Shown here one piece after another: positions 21,083 to 33,953 of a DNA stretch of 64,000 bases (position 1 is its first letter; every line of letters begins with the position of its first letter). The stretch lies in assembly GCA_020746875.1 (NCBI GenBank), contig JAGTJL010000010.1, positions 682,001 through 746,000 on the forward strand. Direction: 5' to 3'. A model generated the notes under the pieces. It worked only from the letters and a program-made list of their open reading frames with translations, did not search any database and was not told the origin of the DNA. The stretch comes from Rhexocercosporidium sp. MPI-PUGE-AT-0058 (Eukaryota > Ascomycota > Leotiomycetes > Helotiales). A program made the position numbers and the translations under genes.

Positions 21083-22990
21083 GGCTTCTTTTCCATGTGA
21101 TGTTGGCTGACAGTCCTGTTCACCGATGGTTTACAAAGAATGAGGAAGTGACTTCGGAGCCCAGAAAGTTATCTGTTTAGACGGATTTGAGGCATCCTAC
21201 CTTCCTATTTCAGGCAACATGCTAACATGCGTCATCTAATTATCATCGACCCAGAGAGGTGATAACCGGATAGGCGCTACTCTTCGATTTAATATATTGA
21301 CAAGGGGAGCACGCGACCTCTAATAAACAGACTCAAGAACCCACTTCAACTCTGCCAGCTTCTACTGAGAAGTGTCACGAGTATGTACCGCAGTTGCAAA
21401 CTTGACCCTCGTGTGGTGCGGGGTCACTATCGCCGCCCCCACCTTAGATTTTGTAGAATCACAAGAAATCATCACCACATCCCCATTCAACTCTTGAAAT
21501 GTTTTGATAGAACAACTTGATACCAACAACAATGAGTTATGGGCTCACGGTAGTATTCTTAATGGTAATCCATGGCAGAAAAAGTATATGGGCTTTGCCA
21601 GCCATTATCACAACTTCAAAATTTCAACCTCGCTCTTACCACCCACCCTCACTCGTTCACGCAAGCATATGAGGTGGGTGCAACGATTATAAATATGGCC
21701 GAGATTACGGAGAATAACAATGAGAACGACAACTTCTACATACAGACTGCGAGAATATGGTTCTGCTCTGCTAGTGCTGGCGCGGCTGATAATCCAGCCT
21801 GGGAGGTACAAGTAAATCAGGCTGGGATTAGAGAGTTAGCCATATTTACGATTGTATTATCATGCTTAGTGGTATACAAAGAAGCGTCTCATTGAATGCA
21901 GGATCTGAGATTTCCTGGACTCAGATACCTTTTAGACCTGGGGAAAGGTACAGATGTAACTCATTGAGCATTCAAATGGATCTCAACACCACGCCCGCCC
22001 CCAAACGCGTAACCCATTGCCTGTTATACTCTTCTTTCTTGTCACTTACAACTTGTTACTAATTTAAACTTCCACAAGGCTTCATACTTTCCTTGTGACA
22101 TATAGTCCGGTAACGGCTAGAGGGCTGTTTGCTCTAATAAAGAGACATTTATATCTTCACCACGCCAGACCTTCGAAGTCAACAACCTCGAGATAAAGCC
22201 AATAAGAATTCCCACATCTCTTCACCACTTATATCTACTGTTGGTTAAAGTAGAAACACATCAGTATCCTCAAGATCCTCACACAGTCCCTTCAATGTCC
22301 ATGTTTCCCAACCATGCCCCTTCTCTCTAAAAGACTACCTTATGGCCAGTACTAAGCTCTCCCTCCCATGTGTTCGCTAGTGTCGTTTATGCCTTAGCTT
22401 CTCTTTTATCTTTCCAGCCTCAGACCTGTCTTTCTTCTTCTTCCCATCTCTCCATCTCTATCTTTCTTTACTCCGACCTTCACCTCGGCAGACCCGCAGC
22501 GACAGATCGCCACAACAAACGATCTCCCGAGACAGTTACAAGACCACATCACCAAGAGATCGACCAATTTGGAACTCTCAGAACACAGTACAAGATCAGA
22601 GGGAGAGTTCCTGCGTCGTGGTGGCTGCTCTGAAAGGGGTTGCGTTGTTTCGTTGATTGACTACTGAAGGAAGCGACTAGAACAAGGTTTGTCAATCCTT
22701 TGCCGCACGACACAACACCAAACAAACATCATAGGCTCAGAGACATTGCTAATATATAAAGAAATATTAGATTATCTCCAAGCCAAACAACGATCTGGAA
22801 TATACTTGAAAGTTACTTTTCGAAGCCAAATTTTACCAAAAAAAAAATCCATTAACAGGTAATTAGCTGGCCCACGCACAATCCCCCGCCTCAAAGAGAA
22901 AAAAAAGAACAAAGCAGAATCATCTCCAGAATTTTCATCACACAAACTAACATCCACCAGAATCCCTCCAGGGATCTTCGAGACTTTGCC
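21083..22990. other. Divergent intergenic, promoter and leader of RRM gene
   Basis: 1.9 kb between the GNAT start and the RRM-protein start. Open frames around 21500-21900 are short and motif-free. From about 22250 the plus strand is C/T-rich, suggesting the RRM gene's leader. Confidence 0.45.
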
Positions 22991-25900
22991 ATGAATCGCC
23001 CCCTCCAACGAAAGCGGCGGAGCTCCACCATTCGGCTAACCTCGCTAAAGCGAAAGAAAACAATAGAGCGACTGGACGAGTTCCGGAGTCACGACAACAA
23101 CAACATCCATGACAGTAGCGACCATAACCTCGTCGACTCCCGAACTTTCTTCACTGCTGATGATGTTAATTTGAGCAGCGACTCGAATTCACCATCACGT
23201 TCACTTTTGCCACGGTCGGTGAGGTGGAGTGTGCCTGAACCAACGGTCACGTTTGGGCGAGGCGCTAACGAAAACAACGACTACGAGTTCGCTCTCGAGA
23301 GTATTGGTTTTGCGAGATTGAATATCGCGACCTCAACACGTCCCCTTCCGTCGTCTTCTTCTTTCCTTCTCCCCTTGCAGTTACAAGACCTCGCACCACA
23401 ACCACCTTCGCTCCACAACGCCTCGAGAACGAGAGCAACAGCAACGGAGTCATTCCCTGGCTTCACATCAACCTCCACATCCGCCTTCCTCTCCTCATCT
23501 TCCTCAACCTCTTCACTCTCACCCCCCTCGACACCAACGCACAAACCCCTCCGACCCTGTATCATAACCGCCGCGATGTCTCGCCGCGTCGCCAACCTAC
23601 CCACCGGCAAAGGAGGCGCGCCCACCGTCCTCCCAGCCTTCGTATCCATGGCCACAAACATCAGCACCGACAGCACCGACTCGCAGAACTCAGTGCGCAC
23701 ACAGGTCCCTGGCTCGTATCATCAGACGCAGCCATCTACAAGTACTACAGGTACAGATCGAGACAATGAGCAGTACTACGGTCAGATCGCAAACGGCGCC
23801 CAGCCTTTCGCGACGCCTGACCTGAACAGCAGTTCAACTTTCGCGAGCATGATTCCTGGTGCGGCGGCCAAGGGCTTGAATCCTCATTCTATGCCTTTTG
23901 CGCCCCCTGGTGAGGGATATGGTTCGTCGCAGTATGGTTCGCAGTACGGTTCACCTTCTATGGGTCATGCTACGCCTAAGCCTACTGCTGCGTATGCTCC
24001 TGTCAACAACGGCTATGCTACTCAGCTCAAGCCTGCTGGCTATCCTGCTCCCGCTTCCAATGGTGGCTATGGCCCTCCTCAGAACAAGACGACTGACTAT
24101 GGCGTCCCGGCGAATAGCGGAAATGGTATTTGGGATCGAAGAGCTGCGATGGGTGGATATCAACAGCAGACTGGTGGGAATATGGCTGGATATGCTGCTC
24201 AGAATTCCTATAGACAAGGAATGGGCGTTGGCCAATACCCTTACGGCCCCATTCAGAACGGCGGACCTCCTCAATACAACGCTGCTTCGAACCCAGCCGC
24301 GCCATACGGTCACTTCGGACAGGGTGCTGAGATGAATGGATATGGATATCAGGGTCCTGGCCAGGTTGAGAACGGCTTTGCAAACAACGCAAACTATGCT
24401 GTTGCAAACCCAGGCCAGAACTACCAGAACAATCAGTATGTCCCCTCAGTCGGTAATGGCTATCAGCCACAAGGTCAGGCTTGGGCTGGACAGTACCAAG
24501 CTCAGAGTCAGTACTCCGTTCAGGCTCCATATGTCCTACCTTCCAACGCCAATCGAGGAAAGTCTGCGTACTACAAGCCTAACGCCGCCGCTGCTCCTTA
24601 CAACCCCTCCAATTTGGCAACTGCTCCAGTAGTCAACAATAACCAAGGTCGTCACCCCGAGTTTGCATCATCCTACGAGGTTCAAAACGGCGGTGCGGTT
24701 CAGCCTCCCTCGAGAGTGAACTCCACCAGTCCAACCAAGAGCAAGGTTTCAACCGCCACCTCAACTGCCAACTCTTCCGCCGAGCCATCATCCTCAACTC
24801 CTTCAGTTCATGGCGAGGAGAAGGTTCCAGGTCTAGGTAGTCCCACGCCAGTTGGTTACCGCCCACAGGAGTTCGCCTCTGAGCCTCGAAACAGCAGAAC
24901 CCCAACCCTCAGATCGAGACGTGGTCAGACCGTCGTTCCCTCCACCGACCCAAGCAGCAAGCAAGCCATGGTCAACTGGCTCGAGAACGTTATCCCCACC
25001 CCACCTCCCAAGATGTTGAGCTTCGATACCACAAATGCCAATTTGTCTGGGGGTGACATTCTTGCTCAGGCTCAGGCCGCAGGTGCTAATCTGAACGGAG
25101 GTCTTCGCAATGATGCCGATCCCTTCATCGTTTCGCGTGCTACTCCCGTGAAGCTAGCTCTCAACCCATTTGCGCCACCCCCAGCACATCTGGCTCCTTA
25201 CATGGGTGGAGGTCTTCTGCAAAAGCCACCTGTCAGTGCTCCCTTGAGACGTCTGACTGCCAACGGCAAGCCTGCTATCTCCGATGCGCTGGAGCCCGTC
25301 AACCTCCCCTTCGTCGAGTACTGCCGCATGGCTCGCGAGGATACCTGGGGTGTGATCAAGATCAAGAACATCCCGTACTCTGTCAACCGTCCAGAGGTCC
25401 TCGCTTTCCTAGGCCGCAACGCCCGTATCATTAGCGAGCAGGACTTCGAGCCCGTGCACATCGTCATGGAGCGCGTTACGAGCAAGACGCTGGATTGCTA
25501 TGTTGAGTTCATCAACTTCAATGAGGCCGTCAATGCGGTTAATCGCTTCGAGGCTAATCGCACTGGTGGCCGTGGTGGGAGACTTGGCCAGAGACATGTT
25601 GAGGTTGAGTTGTCGTGCCAGGAGCAGCTTATGCATGATTTGTTCCCGAAGGCTAAGAATGTTACGTGGTCGGGTTCGAGGCCTATTATCAAGCCGAGAG
25701 ATCTGAACGATAAGTACAACTCGGGCTTCCAGGGCTTCATCAGTAAGGAGGAGCTGGTTATGTTGGTTAAGCATGTTGAGGCTCCACAGCGTGTAAGTAC
25801 CGTCGGCAGTTGATATTGGAATCATGAACGCTGACTTTGTTAGTCTCCCTTCTCCAAGGATTGCCCCCAGCGTCCATTTGAGTGTCTGATCAGTACTCTG

Positions 25901-26587
25901 CTCAAGGTACGTGCCGAATGCTGGCTCTGGTTCATCTGCATTTGCTAATAGTCAGCAGTATCCTTGGTATATGGTCGACTACATCACCATTGAAGATCGC
26001 AACCAGCTCCACCGAGTTACCCTCCAACTGATCGACCTCCTGCAGGATCGTATCAACAGCGAGCACGAGAATATCAATCTCACACCTATGCTCCTCAAGC
26101 GTGTCTGGCGTGCTGCCTTGAAGTGCCCTGGTTTCTCTCCTGCCATGAAGGATGATATTTGCTGGAAGTGCGGCATCGATGACCAGATTGCCTCGGAGAT
26201 GGGCGTTCCTGCCTATCCTGCATTCTGGAAGGATCTCTGGACAATCGGCCCCAAGCCCGGCGCTCCAAGTGACATCGTTCTGGTAAGTGCTCTACAGGTA
26301 TACTCTCCAGAGTTTCTTTAACAAGTTGCTAGTACTATGCCGCTCTCATCCGTGAGACCATTGGAGCAAAGGCTGAATTGACACTTGCTCAGAAGGCTGC
26401 AAAGGGACACCAGAGTGCACACCCAAGCCTCTTCGGCGAATTGGTCAAGCTTGTCGACCTTCCTAAGAACAGCGAGGACTTCTCGAACTTGACTCTCTCC
26501 CAGTGTGCAGCCGCTGAATGGGCTGCGATCGAGCAGGCTTTACGCCGAGCTTTGACTCCTGCTCTGACTGCTGGACCAAGTGCTTAG
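22991..26587 (+). CDS. RNA-binding protein with RRM and Gln/Asn/Tyr-rich low-complexity region
   Basis: Exons 22991-25792, 25844-25906, 25959-26282, 26333-26587, giving 1147 aa, or 952 aa if translation begins at the ATG at 23576 (MSRRVANLPTGKGG). The open frame continues 195 codons upstream of 23576, hence the longer model. About residues 260-560 form a Gln/Asn/Tyr/Gly/Pro-rich prion-like tract. An RRM lies at about 784-875, with an RNP2-like VIKIKNIPY and an RNP1-like LDCYVEFI. The C-terminal 250 residues after it (SPFSKDCPQRPFECL onward) form a conserved-looking helical extension specific to fungi. The combination suggests a regulator of mRNA that may condense into granules; this is inference. 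Donors are GTAAGT, GTACGT and GTAAGT. Confidence 0.8.
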
Positions 26588-29500
26588 GTGACTCCCGCCA
26601 GTCAAACCTTTGCAAATTAGTCCAACCATTCATGCATATTCTCGCCTTGACTACTTATCATCTTTCAACAACAGTCACACACTCATATATGCCAACCTTC
26701 TGGTGTTTTCGAGAAAAAGACCGCTTGCTCGAAACGATCGATCGATCCGATCAACAAAATTTGCAAACAGAACGACTTGCTTGCGATAATAGTCAACCAC
26801 ATGTCTGGGTGCACACACTTCGCCTGATCTGCCTGATCTCTTGATCGAGCAGCATCCGGCACATACATTTGTCTTCTCAACTGCATGGTTGAGAGTGCTC
26901 TCCATTTTCTTTCTGCTTTGACGGTTTTGCCTGCTTCGGTTTCATTTTCTTTGATGAGATCCCTGACGATTCATGAAACATATCTTATGGGTGTTGGGGT
27001 GTGGTCGCCTATGTGGTACACAACCAGTCGCCAGGAGGGCGCGGAAAATCCTCTCTTCTTCGCTTTTTCTGATTTGGCGTACGATCAATCATATGGGAGG
27101 GTTATGAGCGGAACAAGCACGCGATATTGAAGGCCCGTGATGCGGACAAAATTGATGATCATGATGAATGACGATTGATTGATGACTGAGCAGCGTCAGC
27201 AGCTGGTTTTGATGATCGGACCACAACGAAATCAAACATTGCTGCTTGTCCCTTAGGGACTTTTTATGAATGGATAATAAAAGTATTTGCAAAATGAGTT
27301 AGGACTTGGTGCGATGACTGCAAGGTAAGTGAAGTATCAGTACACCATGAGATGTGCAATATGAGGAACAAGAAACTTGGCTTCCTCCAACATGCTCGAG
27401 ATCCTGCTTAAGTTGAGGAGCACTCCTCATCTGACAAGTAGCGCAAACATCGCAGGGCAAGTAAGTGAAGCAAGCATCTCACTTCACACGCATTGGAATA
27501 ACTGACATCCTCAAACACACGCAGCACTCGAAGCCTGTCCCGTGCCACTTCTCAACTTCCACAAATCAAGATTGCAAACACCCACTCTTGCACTGGAAAA
27601 GAAGTAAAGGAACACCAAATGAACACAAACAACAAAACAAGAACGCAGGATTTGAAACCTCTCCCGTGCCAATACGTCGTTAATATAATAAGATTGTTGA
27701 GCCGCTGTTGTTGTGTGTTGGGGAAAGTTGATCATTTCCCAGCGGCGAGGTTCCTGAAACCGCCACTTCGCCAAGCACGTGCCTTGAATCCCTAGGGATA
27801 CACCAGTTAAGGATTTTGTATTCCCTTGAAAAAGCCAGTTCAAAGAGCTGGCAAGCGGATGTGTTATTGGCATGTAGATGTCAGATTCATAATTCCACTA
27901 ATCACGGATCCGAGGGGATGGACTTTTGAAGTGGATTAATAAGAATCACGTTTCCTTGACTTTGGGATTTGAGGCTCTTTTGTATCCCCAGTCATGCGTA
28001 CCCGAAATCTTCTTGGACGTCTGCACGCGGGCGGTGCTCGGAGATTCTAAGCCTCTATACGATGGATAAGCTGATATTCTGTTGAAGAGTCCGGTCTAAT
28101 GTTCGTCTCTTAGTCCGTCTCTTTTCGGGTTCTTAGACAGAGTTTAATATACTGGGGACGCATGGCTAAGGTGTCACTGTTTCAAAACACTCTTGGCGGA
28201 TGTTGACAGCCACGAGGCCGGACGGGCCTTGATGCAACCGAAGAAGAATGGGTGCCTTGTCCGGTCAAAGCCGAATGGATGGTCAGCGTGCATGTACACC
28301 GTAGGTGGATGCGACGAGTCCTTTGCTGGCCGGCTTGGACCATAAGACGGATCATATTGCAGGACGGGGAGAGAGGGCTGGGGAGAGAGGTGAGGAGGGA
28401 GTGGCGAGAACGGTCGGATAGGGTTAACTTGGTTGGTTGTCTTGGATTGGGTGAGGAGGCAATGAAGGAATGTCAGCTGTGAGACTCCGGGGAGGAGATC
28501 ATGAGATGACTGGCAGCCAGCTGGAATGACGAGGTCCCAGTACAGTAGCATCTGGGCGTTAAGAACAAGAGTCTCTCTCTCTACCTGTGACTGTGACTTG
28601 GGATGACCTCGTCGGACCCCTCGTGAGGCTGGTTGCATGAACATCGATACGAAGTCATCCAGTACTGTGCTGTACTCCGCACTGTGCCCCCCGCCGTGCC
28701 CCCTTATCGTCCAATCCGGGTGGCGTTTGCTGATTCTGATTCCCCTGAATCCCGCTTGGTCTGTTGTTCCTTGCAGGAGGGCTGACAGCAAAAAGCAGCA
28801 GCAACCTCGCCTCGCTTTGAGGAAACACATCGTATCAATTCAGAACAAATTACATTGCGTGCAGATGGGGATTTGGTCCATGAAAGAGACAAGTTATTGA
28901 ACATGAAAGACTACTCAAAGTTCCTTGAATTTCAAAGAATTCCGTAGCATAACTAACGTAGGCCAGCCACGCAGAGATTGAGCACAGGATTTTCAAGGAC
29001 AGTACTGTTCAGCGCAAGCCAGCTCTCTCTCCAATCAAGTCCTGTCAAGTCCAGTCACAGTGCCGCTTTCTCGGTCCACTACAGACTACAGACTACAGAC
29101 TGCAGACTTTTCCTTTGTTTCTCCCAAGTGAAAACACCCCCAGCCACTCACAAGCCCAGATCTTAAGCTTGGCGGGAGATCTGACGGAAGCGCCACCAAG
29201 CCCCCGCCAGCACCGGGAACCCTTGCAGCCAACCATCCTTCCAGTCCTGGGAGCCCCTGAGGAAACTGTGCAATGTCACTCGCTGAGCCGACGACATCTG
29301 GACAGGAGAGGGGACAGGCAGGCACTGCGGCTTCAGGTACGCAAGCCATTCATTCGGGTGCTCTGAATGGTCTGCCCTGCCCCCCCGTCTTGCCCTGATC
29401 CTCAAGCTGGCGAAGCTCTTGACTTGGTGACGATAGGTCGATAGGCCACCGGCCGCTGGCGGATGAGCACAGCATGTTCTGGCCGCCCCGAGGGGCTGGT

Positions 29501-30752
29501 TGGTTGGTTGGCGTTGGCATGCATGTCAGCTACTGTACCTACTTCTAGATGCCTCCACTGGCTCTCACCAAATCTTCGTATCTCGACGTCGCGCTGTCCG
29601 GCCGAGAGCCCCTCATCTTCCTCTTCTTCTTCCTCTCTCCCTCCCTCTCCCTCTCCCTCTCCATCCTCTCAATTTGAATGATCTCCTATTGTTCTGCTTG
29701 GTATTGTCCTCATTGCATGCTCGCTCGATCTCGCTGGCGGAGTCAAAAGTCGTGTTGATCCCGACAGTCATCTATTTACAAACATTCGCCTTCGCATTCA
29801 CCTTCATATTCACAAAACCCCTGCCAAATCTTTTCGCTTTGCCTCACCTCACCTCAAGACAAGAAAGAAAGTAAGAAAGACAGACAGACTATCTGCTGGC
29901 CAGCATCAAGTCATATCTCTTCACGACCCATCACATCCATCACCGCCACCATCATAGACTCATATCTTTCTGATAAGATTAAACCCGTTCCAAGACATCC
30001 CATTTGCGAGTACCCTACACCGCGCCCGAACCATTTCCTGAACGAACCCAAGAAACCCGCCAGGAATCTAATCCCAGGAAATACCAAGCATCCGGAGACT
30101 ATACCGAGAGCGCGTGGGAGCTCCCCACCAACCTCAGATATAGTGCGCAATTCACTGCCCGGCCCACCTTGAAAGCCACCATTTCATTTTCATGAAAGGC
30201 ATTCCCCAAAGCGGAACCGGAACTCTCTCATAAGATCGGTTGTCGATCCTGTTCTTCTGCGAGCTCGGTCTTCCTGCTCTCTCAGGCGTCCTTTCGTTTA
30301 CCCTCACACCCACCAGCCTCTCACACCGGCTATCACATTCGTTCAATTCATAGTCCTGGAGACAGTTCATTCTTTTCACTGTTCTTCGGTGCTTGGATTT
30401 CAACAAAAAAACGTTGTCACTCTTTCAGACCCAGACAAACCCCAGCATCCAAAACAGTCAGACAATGCCATTTATTCACAATCGCAATTCTTTGTTACTC
30501 GATAGGCAACAATAAGACAAAGAGCTTCGATAAAACTTTTAAGTTCGTGGATCCTCCAAGGTTTGTGGCTTTTCACTATTTTTCTCCAAAATAATTCTCG
30601 AATCTTCACAATAGCAAGCGATAATATCAAGCCCGACCCCCGAGTCTTCTAGAACCCCACATCTAACAAGACATACAGATCTACATACGGTCTTTTGAAT
30701 TCTCGAGTTCTATCTCTTGCAAATAAAGACAGCCCCCAACTATACCAACGCG
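26588..30752. other. 4.2 kb intergenic region upstream of ferric reductase
   Basis: No protein family was recognised. A minus-strand open frame of about 200 codons around 28174-28830 lacks motifs and splice signals. The plus strand has a pyrimidine-rich stretch at 29610-29670 and C/T-rich sequence to 30750, consistent with a long leader and promoter for the ferric reductase. Iron-responsive GATA sites were not assessed systematically. Confidence 0.45.
29610..29670. repeat. CT-rich microsatellite
   Basis: A tract of CTTCTTC and CCCTCT units on the plus strand, about 1.1 kb upstream of the ferric reductase start. It is typical of fungal promoter or leader pyrimidine tracts. Confidence 0.6.
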
Positions 30753-32591
30753 ATGACATCTCACCATGTACACCAGCTCCTACACCGGGGGACCCACGTA
30801 ATCTCCAGGTCTTCCCATACCAATGATTCGGAACCACCGCAGGGGACGATCGCGCCTTACGCAACTCTACTCAACGGCGTGAACCAGACCATGAATGACA
30901 TGTACAGGATAACCTCTTGGTGGAGTCTGGGCGTGCTGGCTATGCTCATACTTACCATACGACTATCGCAAAGGTTCAACGCACATATACGGCATGTATC
31001 AGCAATGGGGAAATCAGTACAGACATACTGGGCAAGAAATTCATCGCCTTTATGGAAATTCAAGAAGTATCTTTTGTACGCACCTCTGATCAACAAGCGA
31101 CACAACAGAGAGTTCAGGTTGTCTGCGGCGATGAACATGGGAACCCTCCCATCCAGATTCCATTCGATCTTGATCTTTTTGTACTTGGCTAGCAATGTTG
31201 GATACACGCTCCAACTCGACTGGAGTGAGAAGAACCATTACAAGGTTGTGGCTGAGTTACGTGGGAGATCCGGCATGCTGTCCGTGATCAACATGATCCC
31301 TCTCATCATCTTTGCGGGCCGCAACAACCCGCTCATCCCCCTCCTCCAAATCAGTTTTGATACCTACAACCTCATGCACAGATGGCTCGGTCGTATCGTT
31401 ATCTTCATGGCCCTCATGCACACCTGGTGCTGGGCATATGTCAAGTACAAGGCAGTAGGGTGGTCTGGACTCTTTGATCAACTTGCAGTGGACCCTTTCG
31501 CAACCTGGGGAATGGTCGGCACTGCTGCTATGATCATCATTTTCATTACCGCTTTTTCCCCAGTTCGTCACGCCTTTTACGAGACCTTCTTGGACGTCCA
31601 CATCATCATGGCGGCCGTTGCACTCGGGGGAACCTGGATCCACTGTCAAATAGCACACCTCCCACCCCTCCCCTACGTCCAAGCTACATGCATCCTCTGG
31701 GCAGTCGAGCGTGTCTACCGCCTGGCGGTCCTCCTCCGAGCCAACTACTCTTCCAAGGGATGGACCTACGCCACCGTCGAGGCTCTTCCGGGAGATGCCT
31801 GCAGAGTCACAATGCACCTCCCAAAGAAAATGCGCATCAAGCCTGGATGCCACGCCTACCTCCGCTTCCTTAACATCAACCCCTTGGAGTGCCACCCCTT
31901 CTCCATTGCCTGGGTTGAGGACAAGCCCGCCCGCGGATCGCTTCCCACGTCCGAGAAACACAGCGAGATCATGCTCCGCGACGAAGACCTCGTCACGGAC
32001 GTCTCCTTCGTCATCGGCGCCCAAACCGGCTTCACCAGAAAGCTATTCAATAAAGCCAACGTCTGCTCCCCACGCTTTCTGACCCTCAAAGCCGCAATGG
32101 AAGGACCATACGCAGGTCACCACTCCCTCGACTCCTACGGACACGTAGTCCTCTTCGCCGGCGCAACCGGCATCACACATCAGATCGGCTTCACCAAGCA
32201 CCTCATCAACGGCTTCAACGACGGCTCCATCGCAACCCGCAAGATCACCCTCGTCTGGATCGTCCGCGACTCGGAGCACCTCGAGTGGGTCCGGCCGTGG
32301 ATGGACCAGATCCTCCGTCTGCCGGGCCGTAGAGAATGCCTTACCATCAAGCTGTTCGTCACAAGACCAAAGAACCCGAGGGAGATCATCTCGCCCAGCA
32401 ACACGGTACAGATGTTCCCTGGACGCCCGAACATCAAGCTCATCATGGAGGGCGAGGTTAAGGAGCAGTGTGGCGCTATGGGTGTTACGGTGTGTGGGCC
32501 CGGTGGTCTGGCGGACAATGTGCGGGAGGCGGTTTTGGGTGTGCAAGAGGAGGGGGTGGTGGATTTCATCGAAGAGTCTTTTACGTGGTGA
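30753..32591 (+). CDS. Ferric reductase-like transmembrane protein (FRE/NOX superfamily)
   Basis: A single exon encoding 612 aa; ATG at 30753 is the first in-frame methionine. It predicts a membrane flavocytochrome that passes electrons from NADPH via FAD and two haems to extracytoplasmic ferric or cupric ions. Visible features: an N-terminal membrane segment (about 57-72), then a multi-span core with the four haem His at 209, 223, 283 and 297, each pair spaced 14 residues. FAD-binding HPFSIAW lies at about 381-387, an NADPH-binding loop AGATGITH at about 469-476, CGPGG from 581, and the family's C-terminal DFIEESFTW. The loop departs from the usual GGxGITP. No signal peptide is obvious. Complete by length compared with FRE proteins; the metal used is unknown. 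The very long upstream region suits strong regulation. Confidence 0.9.
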   Translation: MTSHHVHQLLHRGTHVISRSSHTNDSEPPQGTIAPYATLLNGVNQTMNDMYRITSWWSLGVLAMLILTIRLSQRFNAHIRHVSAMGKSVQTYWARNSSPLWKFKKYLLYAPLINKRHNREFRLSAAMNMGTLPSRFHSILIFLYLASNVGYTLQLDWSEKNHYKVVAELRGRSGMLSVINMIPLIIFAGRNNPLIPLLQISFDTYNLMHRWLGRIVIFMALMHTWCWAYVKYKAVGWSGLFDQLAVDPFATWGMVGTAAMIIIFITAFSPVRHAFYETFLDVHIIMAAVALGGTWIHCQIAHLPPLPYVQATCILWAVERVYRLAVLLRANYSSKGWTYATVEALPGDACRVTMHLPKKMRIKPGCHAYLRFLNINPLECHPFSIAWVEDKPARGSLPTSEKHSEIMLRDEDLVTDVSFVIGAQTGFTRKLFNKANVCSPRFLTLKAAMEGPYAGHHSLDSYGHVVLFAGATGITHQIGFTKHLINGFNDGSIATRKITLVWIVRDSEHLEWVRPWMDQILRLPGRRECLTIKLFVTRPKNPREIISPSNTVQMFPGRPNIKLIMEGEVKEQCGAMGVTVCGPGGLADNVREAVLGVQEEGVVDFIEESFTW

Positions 32592-33953
32592 TCGCAACTT
32601 CACCGCCCACACGTTCGCTCGATACATTCATCCACCTATCGACGAACGATCTATTTGATTGATTGAGCGAGCGTTCACTGCTAGCAAGCGAAGGCGTACG
32701 GAAAGGGCACCTACCTACAATTTGGAGGGCCGGAAGGCAGGCAAGCGTCGGTCAGGAGTACGACGACCGCCATATTTTCATGCACATAATACTTTTTTCT
32801 TCTTACCATGGAGAAAACGTTTCAACTTCTAAACGTTCTTCTCTTTGTCTAGATCACTTGTATAATAAGAAGTTTCATTTCTGTACATAGTACATAGAAA
32901 GAGAGGGGGAGGGAGGGGAGAGAGTTGGAGGAAACCTGTACCTAAGATTGGAATGCCGTGTTTATAGATCGGATACCCACATACCGCGCCTTTTCCCCCA
33001 ATATTCATTCTCTAAGATTTCTTTCACATCCGGTGATTAGTGACTGGTGATTAATTTGACCCTAAATGTCGGAATTATCGAAGGTCTTCTGATTTGTCTG
33101 GATATTCATACCTGTTTCAATCACGGCACTGCATTGCATCGCATGTGCAGTGCGACCCTTTCTCCAGATTATTCCCGTCCTCCACCTACGCATTGCAAGT
33201 ACTTATTGGTTCTCAAGTCCGACTCATGTACGAGGAGCATCATGATCAACAATGTACAGTACAAGCACGTGGCAGAATAACCATTTGTGTTCAACCCCTC
33301 GCCTCGCCTCCTTGTGCCCAATCAGAATTAGACTCTGCTACCAGAATTCGAAGACTGCCAAGAACGGAAAAGCCGCTGGTGGGATGAAAGTAATCGGAAG
33401 TACTCCGCTTGCGCTGCGGGTACTCAATGTTGGTTTAGGTCCATCCCCATAGTAATGTGAGACGGCTCGGAGGTGGTTTATTGAATGGATTTCTTGGTCG
33501 AGGAGGAGGGAGAAGTATTGATTGATGAATTGATAGCAAAGTAGGTAGGTATATTATCATTACAAAATGTAAATGTAAAGCGTTGCCCTGGTTGTATTCA
33601 GTCAGTAAACTGGAGTGAAGGCGGCATCTGTGGTTTGCCCCAGGAGGGCTCGTAGACGCTAGAACTGCAAAATGATACGCCACTGGCAGGCGCTGTCTCC
33701 CCCGCCCTTCGGAAGGCAGAATTCGGCTCAAAATATTCTTGGGTGACTCAAGACCAGTGAAACTCTGAACAACTCACACAAAGCCTTCCTCGTGGCGCCC
33801 GTTTTTGTACGACTGTCACACTACGAGAGACCTATTTATTGAACTGAGGACTTTGTGACGAATCTACTTCAAGTGCCTGGGAAAAGCGAAGAGCTCGCAC
33901 TTTAATTCTTTTTTTTTCCCGTCTACGATTGACCCCGCCATCGGAACGTCAAC
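32592..33953. other. Intergenic, no gene recognised
   Basis: 1.36 kb between the ferric reductase stop and the isopropylmalate synthase start. A short GA-rich run lies at about 32895-32925; nothing else stands out. Confidence 0.5.

Noticed and set aside
28174..28830. 218-codon open frame on the minus strand upstream of the ferric reductase
   Set aside because: No recognisable motif, irregular composition, no supporting splice signals; lies in a promoter-like region.
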